NCBI GenBank assembly: GCA_958454405.1
Contig: CAUEBO010000001.1
Span: forward strand, 62,001-126,000
DNA from: an uncultured Eggerthellaceae bacterium
GTDB taxonomy: Bacteria > Actinomycetota > Coriobacteriia > Coriobacteriales > Eggerthellaceae
Reading direction: 5' to 3'
Length of the DNA: 64,000 bases
Made by a program: the position numbers and the translations under genes. Below, in pieces: positions 8,479 to 18,300 of this stretch. A model generated the notes under the pieces. It had not been told where the DNA came from. It worked only from the letters and a program-made list of their open reading frames with translations, and searched no databases. Within the stretch, counting starts at the first letter, position 1. Each line of letters opens with the position of its first letter.

Positions 8479-9351
8479 ATGGACGAGAAGAACACCAAAG
8501 GAGACCAGCAGGAGAAGCCGGAGCGCGAGCTGCAAGGCGGCGCCTGGCCGTCCGATCGCGCGGTGGTGGCCATGTCGCGCCAGATACTGCACGACCATTA
8601 CGTGACCCGCGACATCGACGCGGTCATGCGGCACATGGCCCCCGACATAACCTGGATAGGGCCGCTCGCCTGCCAGCGCGCCCGATCCGCCGAGGACATG
8701 CGGCGCCTGTTGGAGCCGGAGTACGGCACGCCCGTCGAGATGTTCGACGACACGTGGGGCTTCCGCGCGGTGGGAGGCGCCCGCATGGTGGTGGGAACGT
8801 ACGGGGCCCGCGTGCCGGGAAGCGCCGCCGCCAGCGTCGAGTTCCTCCAGTCCGCCACGTTCGTTTGGGCCATGACGCCTGCCGGGCCGAGGGTCGTGCA
8901 CCTCCACCTGTCCAACGCCTACGATGTGCCCGCGCGTCTGGATGCGCCGGCTCCGCCGGACGATAACGCCGTCGACTACGTGGTGGACGTGGTGGCGCCC
9001 CCGGCGGCCGGCCGCGAGCGGCTGCGCTTCGAGATGCCGGGCGGCGAGGTGCGCTACGTGGCCGACGATCGCGTGCTGTGCCTTGATGCGGCGGAAGTGG
9101 GCTGCACAGCCGTGTGCGAAGGCGGTTCCTTCGCTGAACGAGAGCGCCTTGCCCACGTGGCCGAACGGCTTCCTTCTTGTTTCGTCCAGGTGCACCGCAG
9201 CTGCATCGTGAACGCGCGCCGCGTCACGGCGATGCGCCGATTCGAGGTTGTGCTGGACGACGGCTCCACGCGCCCGGTGGCCGAACGCCGCTACCTTGAA
9301 GTGGCCGAAGCGGTCGAGCGCGCCGCAGGTCGATCTCTGCGTGAAGGATAG
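8479..9351 (+). CDS. NTF2/SnoaL-like plus LytTR DNA-binding regulator
   Basis: A 290-residue predicted one-component transcription regulator. Residues about 25-150 look like an NTF2/SnoaL-type alpha+beta cup (ILHDHYVTRDIDAVMRHM, then PDITWIGPLACQ, then VVHLHLSNAYDVP), which in other proteins binds small ligands. Residues about 175-285 form a LytTR DNA-binding domain with the hallmark HRSCIVNARRV at about 240. It lacks a receiver domain, so it is not a classical two-component partner. The frame is open further upstream to 7984, but only across repeat and tRNA-fragment DNA. ATG 8479 has GGAAGGAAC before it and aligns with the start of its paralogue at 55,920. Its nearest large target is the giant gene at 12,307. 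Confidence 0.8.
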   Translation: MDEKNTKGDQQEKPERELQGGAWPSDRAVVAMSRQILHDHYVTRDIDAVMRHMAPDITWIGPLACQRARSAEDMRRLLEPEYGTPVEMFDDTWGFRAVGGARMVVGTYGARVPGSAAASVEFLQSATFVWAMTPAGPRVVHLHLSNAYDVPARLDAPAPPDDNAVDYVVDVVAPPAAGRERLRFEMPGGEVRYVADDRVLCLDAAEVGCTAVCEGGSFAERERLAHVAERLPSCFVQVHRSCIVNARRVTAMRRFEVVLDDGSTRPVAERRYLEVAEAVERAAGRSLREG

Positions 9352-9433
9352 CCGTCTGCGCAGGTCCCGTTTGGCTCGGGCGGTTCAAGGACTCCCCCCC
9401 CGCGGCTAAAGCGCCCCTGCGCTAAACCGCCGA

Positions 9434-9576
9434 TGACCAAAAACACGGTCGAATGTGCACTCGCCGGGCGCGAATTCGAACACGCGAATTCCGTGACCAG
9501 GCGTTTTGCGCGATTGAGGCGCGCGAAGGACGCGAATCGGCCCCGCAGACTGCACATTCGACCGTGTTTTCGGTCA
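9434..9576. repeat. Palindromic repeat family A, copy 4
   Basis: Ends TGACCAAAAACACGGTCGAA and TTCGACCGTGTTTTCGGTCA. The whole 9352-10,119 gap has no supported gene: it holds a C8 run (9394-9401), this element, family B copy 2 and a short C-rich tract. Confidence 0.8.
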
Positions 9577-9615
9577 TTTTTTGGTTCGGCGCGCGCCGCG
9601 CCCGCACGTGGGTCG

Positions 9616-9848
9616 CATGCGCCCGACCAGGTTGTCATCCTGAGCATGCAACAGTCCAGTGGACTGCTGCACTCCCGAGCACGCGGAGCGGGCGCAGGGA
9701 GGCATCGCGAAGCGATGAGCGGCGCGAGCCGCCGGAGCCGAAGGATCCCGCGCGGCGGCAGCCGGGCGCCTCCGGTTGGCACCGCGCGGGATCCTTCGGC
9801 TCGCTTCGCTCGCTCAGGATGACCATGCGCTGGCTTGCTCAATGCCAA
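9616..9848. repeat. Intergenic repeat family B, copy 2 (inverted)
   Basis: Near-identical reverse complement of 3241-3474, with the same CAACAGTCC hairpin and GGATCC-containing arms. The pair brackets about 6.1 kb. Confidence 0.8.
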
Positions 9849-9996
9849 CGGCGGTTTAACGTAGAATGGTTTGGCACGCCCACACCCCACGCCCACCCCG
9901 CCCGCGCGCCCGCATCCGCACCCCGCTACCTGCCTCCCGCGCCCGCGGCTTCATCGTGCGGAAATTTTGCCCGAACCTGATCCGACCCTAGCGCGA

Positions 9997-10029
9997 ATCC
10001 AGCAAGCATCCAGCAAGCATCCAGCACGA
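9997..10029. repeat. Three tandem 11-base repeats
   Basis: The unit ATCCAGCAAGC occurs at 9997 and 10,008, with a two-mismatch third copy at 10,019. It sits just upstream of a possible -10 (TAAAAT, 10,052-10,057) for the next gene and could be operator-like. Confidence 0.45.
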
Positions 10030-10119
10030 ACCAAGCAGGGATCCAATTCGGTAAAATACCTGCTCAAAAGCCAAAATTTGCTCTTGAGAACCAGGAGGAA
10101 ATCGTGGTAGTCTCTGCCC

Positions 10120-11100
10120 ATGGACATCGTCATAGGACATGAAACGGCTCTTGAATTTTGGCGCTCGCCTCGCGGCAACGCGCTGTTCCGCGCGGGCGCG
10201 CTGAAACGGAAGGTGCCGCCGTCGTTTCTTGAAGCGCCGGCTTCGCGCCCGGCGATGCGCTTGCCGGTCGCAGTCAGGACGGACCTCGGAGCCCTCGCTT
10301 CCTGTTTCTCGCAAAAGCCCCTGCATCTTATCGTGCCGCACGCCGCGTGCCGGACGCGCCGCAAGGACGTTGTCTGCCACGTTATGACCGGCAAGGTTGC
10401 GACCAGCCATTTCTACAAAATAGCCGAAGGTGTGTATGCCTCCTCGCCCGAGGCCGTTTTTGCCCAGGCCGCCGCTGTGCTGCAAGTTGAGCATCTGATC
10501 CAGCTGGGGTTCGAACTGTGCGGCACGTATCGAAGGTCGCCCCTCTTTGAAGGAGGATGCGCCTTCGACCAGCCCGTTCTGGCGAGCGTCGCCGCGCTTG
10601 GCACCTGCTTGGAAGCGACGCCCGGCGCGCGGGGAGGGGTCGCGGGCCGTCGGGCGCTTCCCTACGTGCTGGCCGCATCGGCGTCGCCCATGGAGACCGT
10701 CGTGGCCATGCTCCTGTGCCTCCCGCCGCGATGGGGCGGCTACGGGCTGCCGTTGCCGCAGATGAACGACCCAGTTTCCATACCTTCGGGCGTGAGGGGC
10801 GTCGGGGTGGGGCGAACGGCCCGATGCGATCTGTATTGGAAGTCCGCGAAGCTGGACGTGGAATACGACGGCCGCGTGCATGATTCTCCAAACGAGCACG
10901 CCCGCGACGCCGCACGCCGGACAGCGCTCGGATACAAGGGAATCACCGTGATAACCGTGCGCCGGGAGCAGCTGTACAGCCAAGCGGAATTCGACAAGAT
11001 GGTCGTTGCCATAAGGCGGCATCTGGGTGTCCGCGTCCGCCCGCAAGCCTCCGACTGGCAGCGGAAAATGATGAAGCTGCGCGCCACGATTCTGCCCTAG
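10120..11100 (+). CDS. DUF559-like nuclease-fold protein with AbiEi-like N-terminus
   Basis: A 326-residue protein. The C-terminal part (about 240-300) reads KLDVEYDGRVHD, then a run with ARDAARRTAL and a GYKGITVITV strand. This is the pattern of DUF559/Vsr-like PD-(D/E)XK domains: an acidic strand end, then HxxxxxxARDxxR, then a hydrophobic strand. The first 200 residues resemble the variable DNA-binding/AbiEi-type halves often fused to such domains in actinobacteria. The role could be nuclease or toxin-antitoxin related; substrate and activity are unknown. The AGGAGG at 10,092 is about 20 bases from ATG 10,120 and lies closer to a GTG at 10,104 that begins a 12-codon overlapping frame, so initiation may be coupled or use a different start. 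There is no partner gene. Confidence 0.6.
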   Translation: MDIVIGHETALEFWRSPRGNALFRAGALKRKVPPSFLEAPASRPAMRLPVAVRTDLGALASCFSQKPLHLIVPHAACRTRRKDVVCHVMTGKVATSHFYKIAEGVYASSPEAVFAQAAAVLQVEHLIQLGFELCGTYRRSPLFEGGCAFDQPVLASVAALGTCLEATPGARGGVAGRRALPYVLAASASPMETVVAMLLCLPPRWGGYGLPLPQMNDPVSIPSGVRGVGVGRTARCDLYWKSAKLDVEYDGRVHDSPNEHARDAARRTALGYKGITVITVRREQLYSQAEFDKMVVAIRRHLGVRVRPQASDWQRKMMKLRATILP

Positions 11101-11228
11101 CGATTCTGCTCCAGCGTCTTCGATCTTCCGCGTTGAACCGCCCCGCCCGCGCTCGATCTGCAGCGGATGCCCCGGCCCCACTGCGCGCGCTCGCTCTGCT
11201 GAGAGCGCCCCCGGCCTCAAACCGCAGG

Positions 11229-11371
11229 TGACAGAAAACGCGGTCGAATGTGCACTCGCCGAGCGCGAAATCGAGCACGAAAATTCCGCGACCAGGCGTT
11301 TTGCGCAGCCAAGGCGCGCGAGGGGCGCGGATCGAGCCCGCAGACTGCACATTCGACCGCATTTTCGGTCA
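11229..11371. repeat. Palindromic repeat family A, copy 5
   Basis: Starts TGACAGAAAACGCGGTCGAA. Copies 5 and 6 share 15 extra identical bases before the element (CCTCAAACCGCAGG), so one probably arose by duplication of the other with its flank. Confidence 0.8.
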
Positions 11372-11650
11372 TTTTCGATTAGCCGGCGCCCCCCCGGCCC
11401 GGCCCCGCCGGCGCCGCCGGGCCCCCGCCCCCGCCCCGCCGGGCCGGGCCCCCCGCCACGTCTGCGCGCCCGCATCTACCCTGGGGGTCCGCATCCTGCG
11501 CCCCCTCGCTCCTCCCTCGCGCTCATTCGCCTTGCAACCTGCGCACTCGAGCTCCGCTTCCTCGCGCGCACCCCCGCGCTCCGTACCTGCGCGCCGCACC
11601 CGCACTACGCGCCTGCACGCGCGCGTCTCGCTCCGGCCTCAAACCGCAGG
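11372..11650. other. Gene-free C-rich low-complexity stretch
   Basis: Begins with dense CCCGCCCC/GCCGGGCC tracts, then Cys/Arg/Pro-like open frames in all phases. No protein-like frame is present. It separates two family A copies. Confidence 0.6.
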
Positions 11651-11792
11651 TGACAGAAAACACGGTCGAATGTGCAGTCGCCGCGCGCGAAACCGAGCAC
11701 GAGAATTTTGCGACCAGGCGTTTTGCGCGGCCAAGGCGCGCGAGGGGCGCAAATCAACCCGCAGACTGCACATTCGACCGCGTTTTCGGTCA
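11651..11792. repeat. Palindromic repeat family A, copy 6
   Basis: A 142 bp copy, TGACAGAAAACACGGTCGAA to GTTTTCGGTCA. The two halves pair over at least 24 of 26 terminal bases. Confidence 0.8.
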
Positions 11793-12306
11793 TTTCTAAT
11801 TAGCCCACCCCTGCACCTACCCGCATCCGCCCCCTACACTCCGGGCCTGCCCACCCGCCACGTCTGCGCCCCGGCCCGTCCCTCGCGTTCCGCGCACCCC
11901 AGCACCCCGCACCCCCCCGCACCCCCCGCACCCCGCACCCCGCACCCCGCACCTCCGCGCGACCCTGCGCACCCCTGCGCTGCCGTCCCTGCATTCGCTG
12001 TTTGCAATGCACATCAAGCAACTAGGAATTACCCTTATGTACTGGGAAGACGTTGTGCGCCTCCCTGGCCGTTCAATAACCCAACCGCATGGGCTATCTG
12101 CGTTTACGTTGCCACCGGCTGCATTCGCGTAGGAATTAACTCCCCGGGGTTGTATTTGAAAAGTCCCTCCTCGATGATCGACATCAACGAGATATTGAAC
12201 ATGCAGCAAGGGAGGGGATACGTGTATCTCTTCCCTTGAGGCGTCGTTGGTGCCGGTTCGTGGAGAGACCGTTGCCAACCGATCGAAAGCGCAAGGGGCG
12301 AAGGAC
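11793..12306 (+). promoter_or_regulatory. Gene-free region upstream of the giant gene
   Basis: The first 200 bases are C-rich tandem CACCCCGCAC-like sequence. From about 12,001 the base composition becomes markedly more AT-rich, as expected for a control region. It contains a TAGGAATTA direct repeat (12,023-12,031 and 12,130-12,138) and a weak promoter-like TTGAAC-N16-GATACG (12,195-12,222). It also has a 21-codon open frame from ATG 12,174 (MIDINEILNMQQ...) without a good ribosome site. The direct repeat is a candidate LytTR site by position only. Confidence 0.35.
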
Positions 12307-15300
12307 ATGGGTAACCCGTTCAAGAGGCAAGGCACGTCGAACACCGCACGCGGTCGTGCCGTCGCTCGCGGCCGTGTCGCCGGGCACGGCCTGGCCGCCG
12401 CTCGCGGCCGTGCCACCGGGCACGGCCCGGCCGCCGCTCACGGCCGTTCCACCGCTCGTGGCCGTGTCGTCGCTCGTGGTCGTGCTGTCGCTCGCGGCCC
12501 GGTCGCTGCGCACGGCCCGGCCGTCGCACGCCGCGGCTCGTGGAAGGCTGCCCTCAACAAAGCTCTGTCCGTCACGCTGTCGTTCGTCCTGATCGTCACG
12601 ATGAGCCCCATCTCCTCCGTCGAAGCTCTTGCCGTAGAAAAGTACGACGAGGCTAACCAAGCAGGGGGGGGCTTTAAGCGAATCGGGCGCCGAAGGCGCC
12701 ACGGGTTCAACCAGCGAAAACGCCGACGCGCAATCTCCTGAAGAAGGCGCATCCCCCGAAGGCGACGCCGCGGGTGGACTGGACTTCGGCCCCTCCGCCG
12801 GCTTCGACGCAATCGCGAACGGCGGCACTGCCACGAATGCGGATTCCGCCTCTCCGCAGCCAGAGCCCGAAGCCGTGTACGCCACCTGGCGCGACGTGGC
12901 CGACGCCGTGGAATCCGGCAAGCTGGAAGGCGAGGGCTTCCTGCCCTCCGGCACCGGCGCCGTCGCCGATCCCTACATTATTAAGACCCCCGAGGCCCTG
13001 GCCTGGTTCGCCTGCCTGCGCCCCCAGGCCGCCGCGCGCCTGGCCGCCGACATCGACCTTACCGCCGCTGCGTACGCTGAAGGCGGCGAAGCCCCCGCGT
13101 GGTCGGGCGACGCCACGCTCACCGGCAGCCTGGACGGCGACGGCCACGCCGTGCTGTTCGCCACCACGGGCGCGGGCCTGTTCGCCGAAATCGCCGAAAC
13201 AGGCTCGGCGAGCTGGCTCTACCTGGGGCGCACCGACCGCCAGGCCGCCGAAGCGGCCGACGCCGGCAAACCCGCCACGGCCGTAACCACCACGAACACG
13301 CGCGCGGGCGCGCTGGCCGGCACCAACAAGGGCGCCGTAACCGGCGTGGTGAACCGCATGGACGTTTCCGTGACCAACGACACCGACGTCCCCGCAAGCC
13401 AGAAGCCCGCGGATCCGAGCGCCCCGGCGTTCGCCGGCGGCATCGTCGCCGTGAACGACGGCACCATCGCCGACTGCGCCAACCTGGGAGCGGTGGCTAA
13501 CGCGCGCGAGGCCGGCCAGTCGGCTGCCGCCGGCATCGCCCCGGCGGGCACGGGCACCATCGCCGCCAGCTACAACGCCGGCAACGTGAGCGCCCAGGCC
13601 GCCGCGCCCCTGGCCGCGCCCTTCGCGCAGGACGCGCAGGCCTACGCCACGGCCGTGGATGCGGCGTCCGCCTACCTGGCCGACGCGACGTATCAGGGCA
13701 TCGCCGAGCAGCACGCCGCCCTGGCGGCCGAAGCTGCCGAAGCCGCCGGCGCCGAAACCCCCGCCCTGGACGCCGCCGCTTTGGCCGCCGCGTCCGAGCG
13801 CCTGAACGCCGGCCGCGAAGGCGACGCCGCCGTGTGGAGCGCCGCCGGCCAGGACATGCGCGACTTCCCCGCGCCGGCCAAGCCGGCCGATCCCGGAACC
13901 AACGTGGTGTCCCAAACCGTGGACGCCGCCGCGCCCGAGGCAACCTTGAAGTCGGAAACCGTGGAAACCGAGCCGGTCGACCGAAACGGCGCGCCCATCC
14001 GCGCGAAGTCCGTCACCTCCTGGCAGGTGCCCGACGCCTCCCAGTACGCCTACGCCCCGTTCGTGGTGGAGTCGCCCGAAGTGCAGGGCCGCCAGCTGGC
14101 CGTTTCCGGCGCCGACGCCCTGTCGGGCATGACCGCCGAGGCCGCGGCCGCCGCCCTGCTGCCCAAGGAGCTGGTGGTGGAGCTGGTCGAAGAGGAGGAA
14201 CCCCAGCTCGTGGGGCCCATCGTGCTGGACGGCGCAACCGACCCCTCCGGCGCAGCCAACGCCGCGCCCGGAGAATCCGGCACCCCCGTGGTGGAAAACG
14301 GCGAGGAAAACGCCTCCGGAACCCAGGACTCCGCCAACCAGAACGCGCCTCCCACCGTCACCGAGACCGTAGCCGTGACCTGGACGTCCGCCGATTACGA
14401 CCAGGCCACCGCCGCTGCGCAGGGCGCCACGTTCACGGCGCAGCTGCCCGCGGGCTACCGTTTGGCCGACGGCGCAACCCCCCTGGCCATAACCGTGGCG
14501 CCTGCCGACCAGGCAGGCGAAAACGCCGGCGCCATGCCCAGCGCCAACGACGCAACCGTGGTGGAATCCTGGCGCCTGCCCACCGAAGAAGAAGGCTACG
14601 ACCTGGCATCCGCTGCCGAAGCCACCGACGAGGGCGCCACCCTGAACCTGACCGACCTGTCCGCGCTGGCCGACCTCACGGCCGAGGAGGCCATCGCCCA
14701 GCTGCTGCCCGCGCAGGTGCGCGCCACGGTGCAGGTTCCCGGCTCCGCCAACAACGCCGACGCCGACGCGCCCGCCACCACCATCACCTCCGAGTCGCAC
14801 ATCTACGACAGCGCCAATCCCGACAGCGACCGCAACGCCGCGTCCGGCGAAACCCAGGAAATTGCCCTGGACGTTGTCTGGACGGCCACCTCCTACGACA
14901 ACCCCGCAACCAACGGCGCCACCTTTGCCGCCCAGCTGCCCGAAGGCTACCAGTTGGCCGACGGCGCCACCCCCCTGGTGGTAACCGTGCCGCCCTCCCA
15001 GGCCGCAACGCTGGCCACCACGTACAACAACTGGCAGGAGGTGGGCGCCGCCGTCGAGGCTGGCGGCATCACCGCCACCGCGTCGGGCCGGGGCCACGTG
15101 AAGCCCACCAACGTCACCGACGCCGACGCGGGCACCGCCGACAACCCCTACCTCATCGACTCCCCCGAGGCCCTGGCCTGGTTCATGCAAAGGGTGAACA
15201 CGGACGCCGCCTACCGGTCGGCGCACGTCAAGCTCACCGCCGACATCGACCTGACCGGCGCCTCCTACGGCGGCACGTCCACCGAGGCCCTGAAGTGGGT

Positions 15301-18300
15301 GGCTATCGGCGGGGAAAGCACAGCATTCACCGGCGTGTTCGACGGCAGCGGCCACGCCGTCGACTACATGCGCATCCTCTTTACGAACGCCACCAAGAAC
15401 CAGGGCCTGTTCGGCAGGGTAGACGGCAACGGCGTTGTCAAGAACGTCACTGTGGGGTCCCACAGCTCGGTTACGTCGGGCAGTGACGATCTCGGCGGCA
15501 TCGTCGGCAAGCTTACGTACGGCACGGTGGAGAACTGCCGCAACGAGGCCGCCATCACCACGAACGGCGGGTCGCACATTGGAGGCATCGTGGGCTGGGG
15601 CGGCAACACTTCAAACAGCCAGCCTCCCGCCATCATCAAGGGCTGCGTCAACGCGGGCCCGGTGACAAGCAACACCTCCGGCGGCAGCTACATAGGCGGC
15701 ATCGGCGGCCTGGGCCGCTGGTACGTCGAGAACAGCTACAACATTGGCACCGTGACTTGCAACAACAGTTCTGATCCGAAGGTGTCGGGCATATGCAGCG
15801 CCAACAACGCTGACTCCACAACCATCGTCAACTGCTACAACGCGGGCACGCTTTCGGTCCCCAACAGAGGCAATAACGACAGAACGTACGACATCACGGT
15901 GTGCACCGGCGCCACGGTGACCAACAGCTACTACATTGAGGGCATCGCCGCCGGCCACCTCTTCGGCACCGCCGTCTCCGCCGACCAGATGACCGCCTGG
16001 GGCATGGCCTTCCTGCTGAACGGCCGCAGCGTCGACGGCCCCTGGACCCTCGACAACGCGGCCTCGCCCGCGAACGAGAGCCGCCCCGTGCTGGCCCTGA
16101 ACCTGGACGGCACCGCCAAAAACGAGCTCCCCGAAGCGGCTGACTGGGCCGAGGTGGGCAAGTGGGTGAACGACTTCAACCCCGAATACGCCAGCGGCAA
16201 AAAGTACAAGCCCGAAGGCAACGGCTCCGACAACAACCCCTACAAAATCACCACCCCCGAGGGCCTGGCCTGGTTGGCCTACGCCACCAACGCCGGGTTT
16301 CTCGGCGGCACGAGCACCAAGAAGTCGGCCACCATCGAAGCCGACCTCGACCTTACCGGCGCGGCCTACCACCGCGGCGGCGGCTCCCTCGAATGGACGC
16401 CCATCGGCACGGGCGACGTGGCCTACTGGGGCACCTTCAACGGCCAGGGCCACGCCATATCCAACCTGTCCGTAACCAAGTTGAGCGACGCGACCAACGG
16501 CGGCACGGCCATCAAGGTGGCCGGCCTGTTCGGCAACGCCGCCCCTGGCGTAGAAGGCAAGAGCAACGAGTTTCGCAACATCGTGGTGGAATCGGGCTCG
16601 GTCGGCGGCGATCTGGCGGACGTGAGCAGCACGACCACCGTATACGCCGGCGCGATTGCGGGCGCGCTCGACGCGCGCGCCATTGGCCTTGAGAACCGCG
16701 GGGCCGACGTGACGCTTGGCCTCTCTTCCGGCGACGGTACAAAGCGGGTGTACGCCGGCGGCCTCATCGGCGGGTGGGTAAACGACGACGGGGTCGGCCA
16801 TGCGCTTTACGCCAGCTACAACAAGGGCAACGTCACGCTGCCGAAGCTGTTCGGGAATCGGAACGATCAAACGCTCGCAGCCGGCGGCTTGATGGGATCC
16901 GCGACCGTGCGTGGCGTTATGGGCTATAAGTATCCCACCGTGATCGTTGGAAGCGTCAACGCGGGCGCTGTTACCGTGGATGGCGACGCCATTGCCGGCG
17001 GCATTGCCGGCAAAGCGAACGGCATCGTGTTCGGTTGCACCAACTACGGCACGATCGCGCACAGCGACAACGACGCAAGAACGCAGGTTGCGGGAATCGT
17101 TCTCGAAGCAGACCATGCGAATCAAGCGCAGCCGCTTGTCGTGGCATCTTGCAACAGTGCGGGGCGGTTGAGCACCACGGTTCCCAACGGCGAACTGTAC
17201 TACATCATCGCATATGAAGCCACCGGCATGAATGGGGCCCCTTGCTACGCCTCATCCGATTTGTTTGGGACTGGCTCCGGCAAATACGGTGGTTTTCCGG
17301 CTTCGATGACCATTGAAGTCTCGCTCAGTACGAGCGACATGAAAACCGATGCGCTTACCGGTTCGATGGCTACGGCCATGACTACTTGGGGCACCTCGAG
17401 CGTAGAGAGCGGCTACTCGGCATTGCACGGCAGCATCAAGCTTCCCAACGGCAAGAACCCGGCGGAGATCTACGAATTCTACAACGCCGGCGAGCTTGAC
17501 GGCTTCCCGTTCATGCACGTCAAAATGAACGATGCCGATCCCTTTGACTCGTGGGAGAAGATCGGTCAGGCCATTTCCAGTCGTTGCGACCTCACACAGG
17601 ATGGCATGACGCTCGGCTTCTCGAAGACCGACCCCGATTCTTCAACGGGCACCGTCGAAGTGACTGTCGATGTTCCCAAGATCGAAAAGGACGGCAGCAC
17701 CCTGCTCATCTCCACCCCCGAGCAGCTGGCCTGGTTCGCCTACAAGGTGACCAACGACAACGCCACATGGGGCAGCACGTCGGTGCGGCTCACGGCCGAC
17801 ATCGATCTTCTGGGCGCGCCCTACGGGGGCTACCTTTCCGCCTCCGCCCCCGAAACCACCGCCGACGAGGCGAAGGCCAAGTACGCCGGCGCTCTCTTGT
17901 GGACGCCGATCGGATACCAGACATCAAGCAGTGGGGAGTTCCTCTATTACAAGGGCACTTTCGATGGCGCCGGGCACAGCATCTCGAACCTGCACATCGA
18001 GGATGCTTTTCAAAACGGTGCCGGCTTTTTCGGGATGACGGAAGCGGCGACGTTGAAGGGCATCCGCATCGCAAGCGGGTTCATCTATTCCTCTGAGTTG
18101 TTCAACGTGACGGGTTCTTTGGTAGCGAGGCTTTCTGCCGGATCGACGGGATCGACGGTATCCGATTGCTTTAACAGTGCGACGGTGTCGGGCGGGCTCA
18201 TCGGCGGTTTGGTCGGCGGGGCCTATGGCGATTCTACTGTGATCGAGCGGTCGGGAAATTCAGGCTTGTTGAGCAGCCATGCGAACAGCTCGTGCACGGG

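Noticed and set aside
11250..12239. A 329-codon plus-strand frame before the giant gene
   Set aside because: It starts inside palindromic repeat copy 5, passes through copy 6 and C-rich tracts, and reads as Arg/Pro/Cys-biased noise. Only its last 21 codons look even slightly protein-like.
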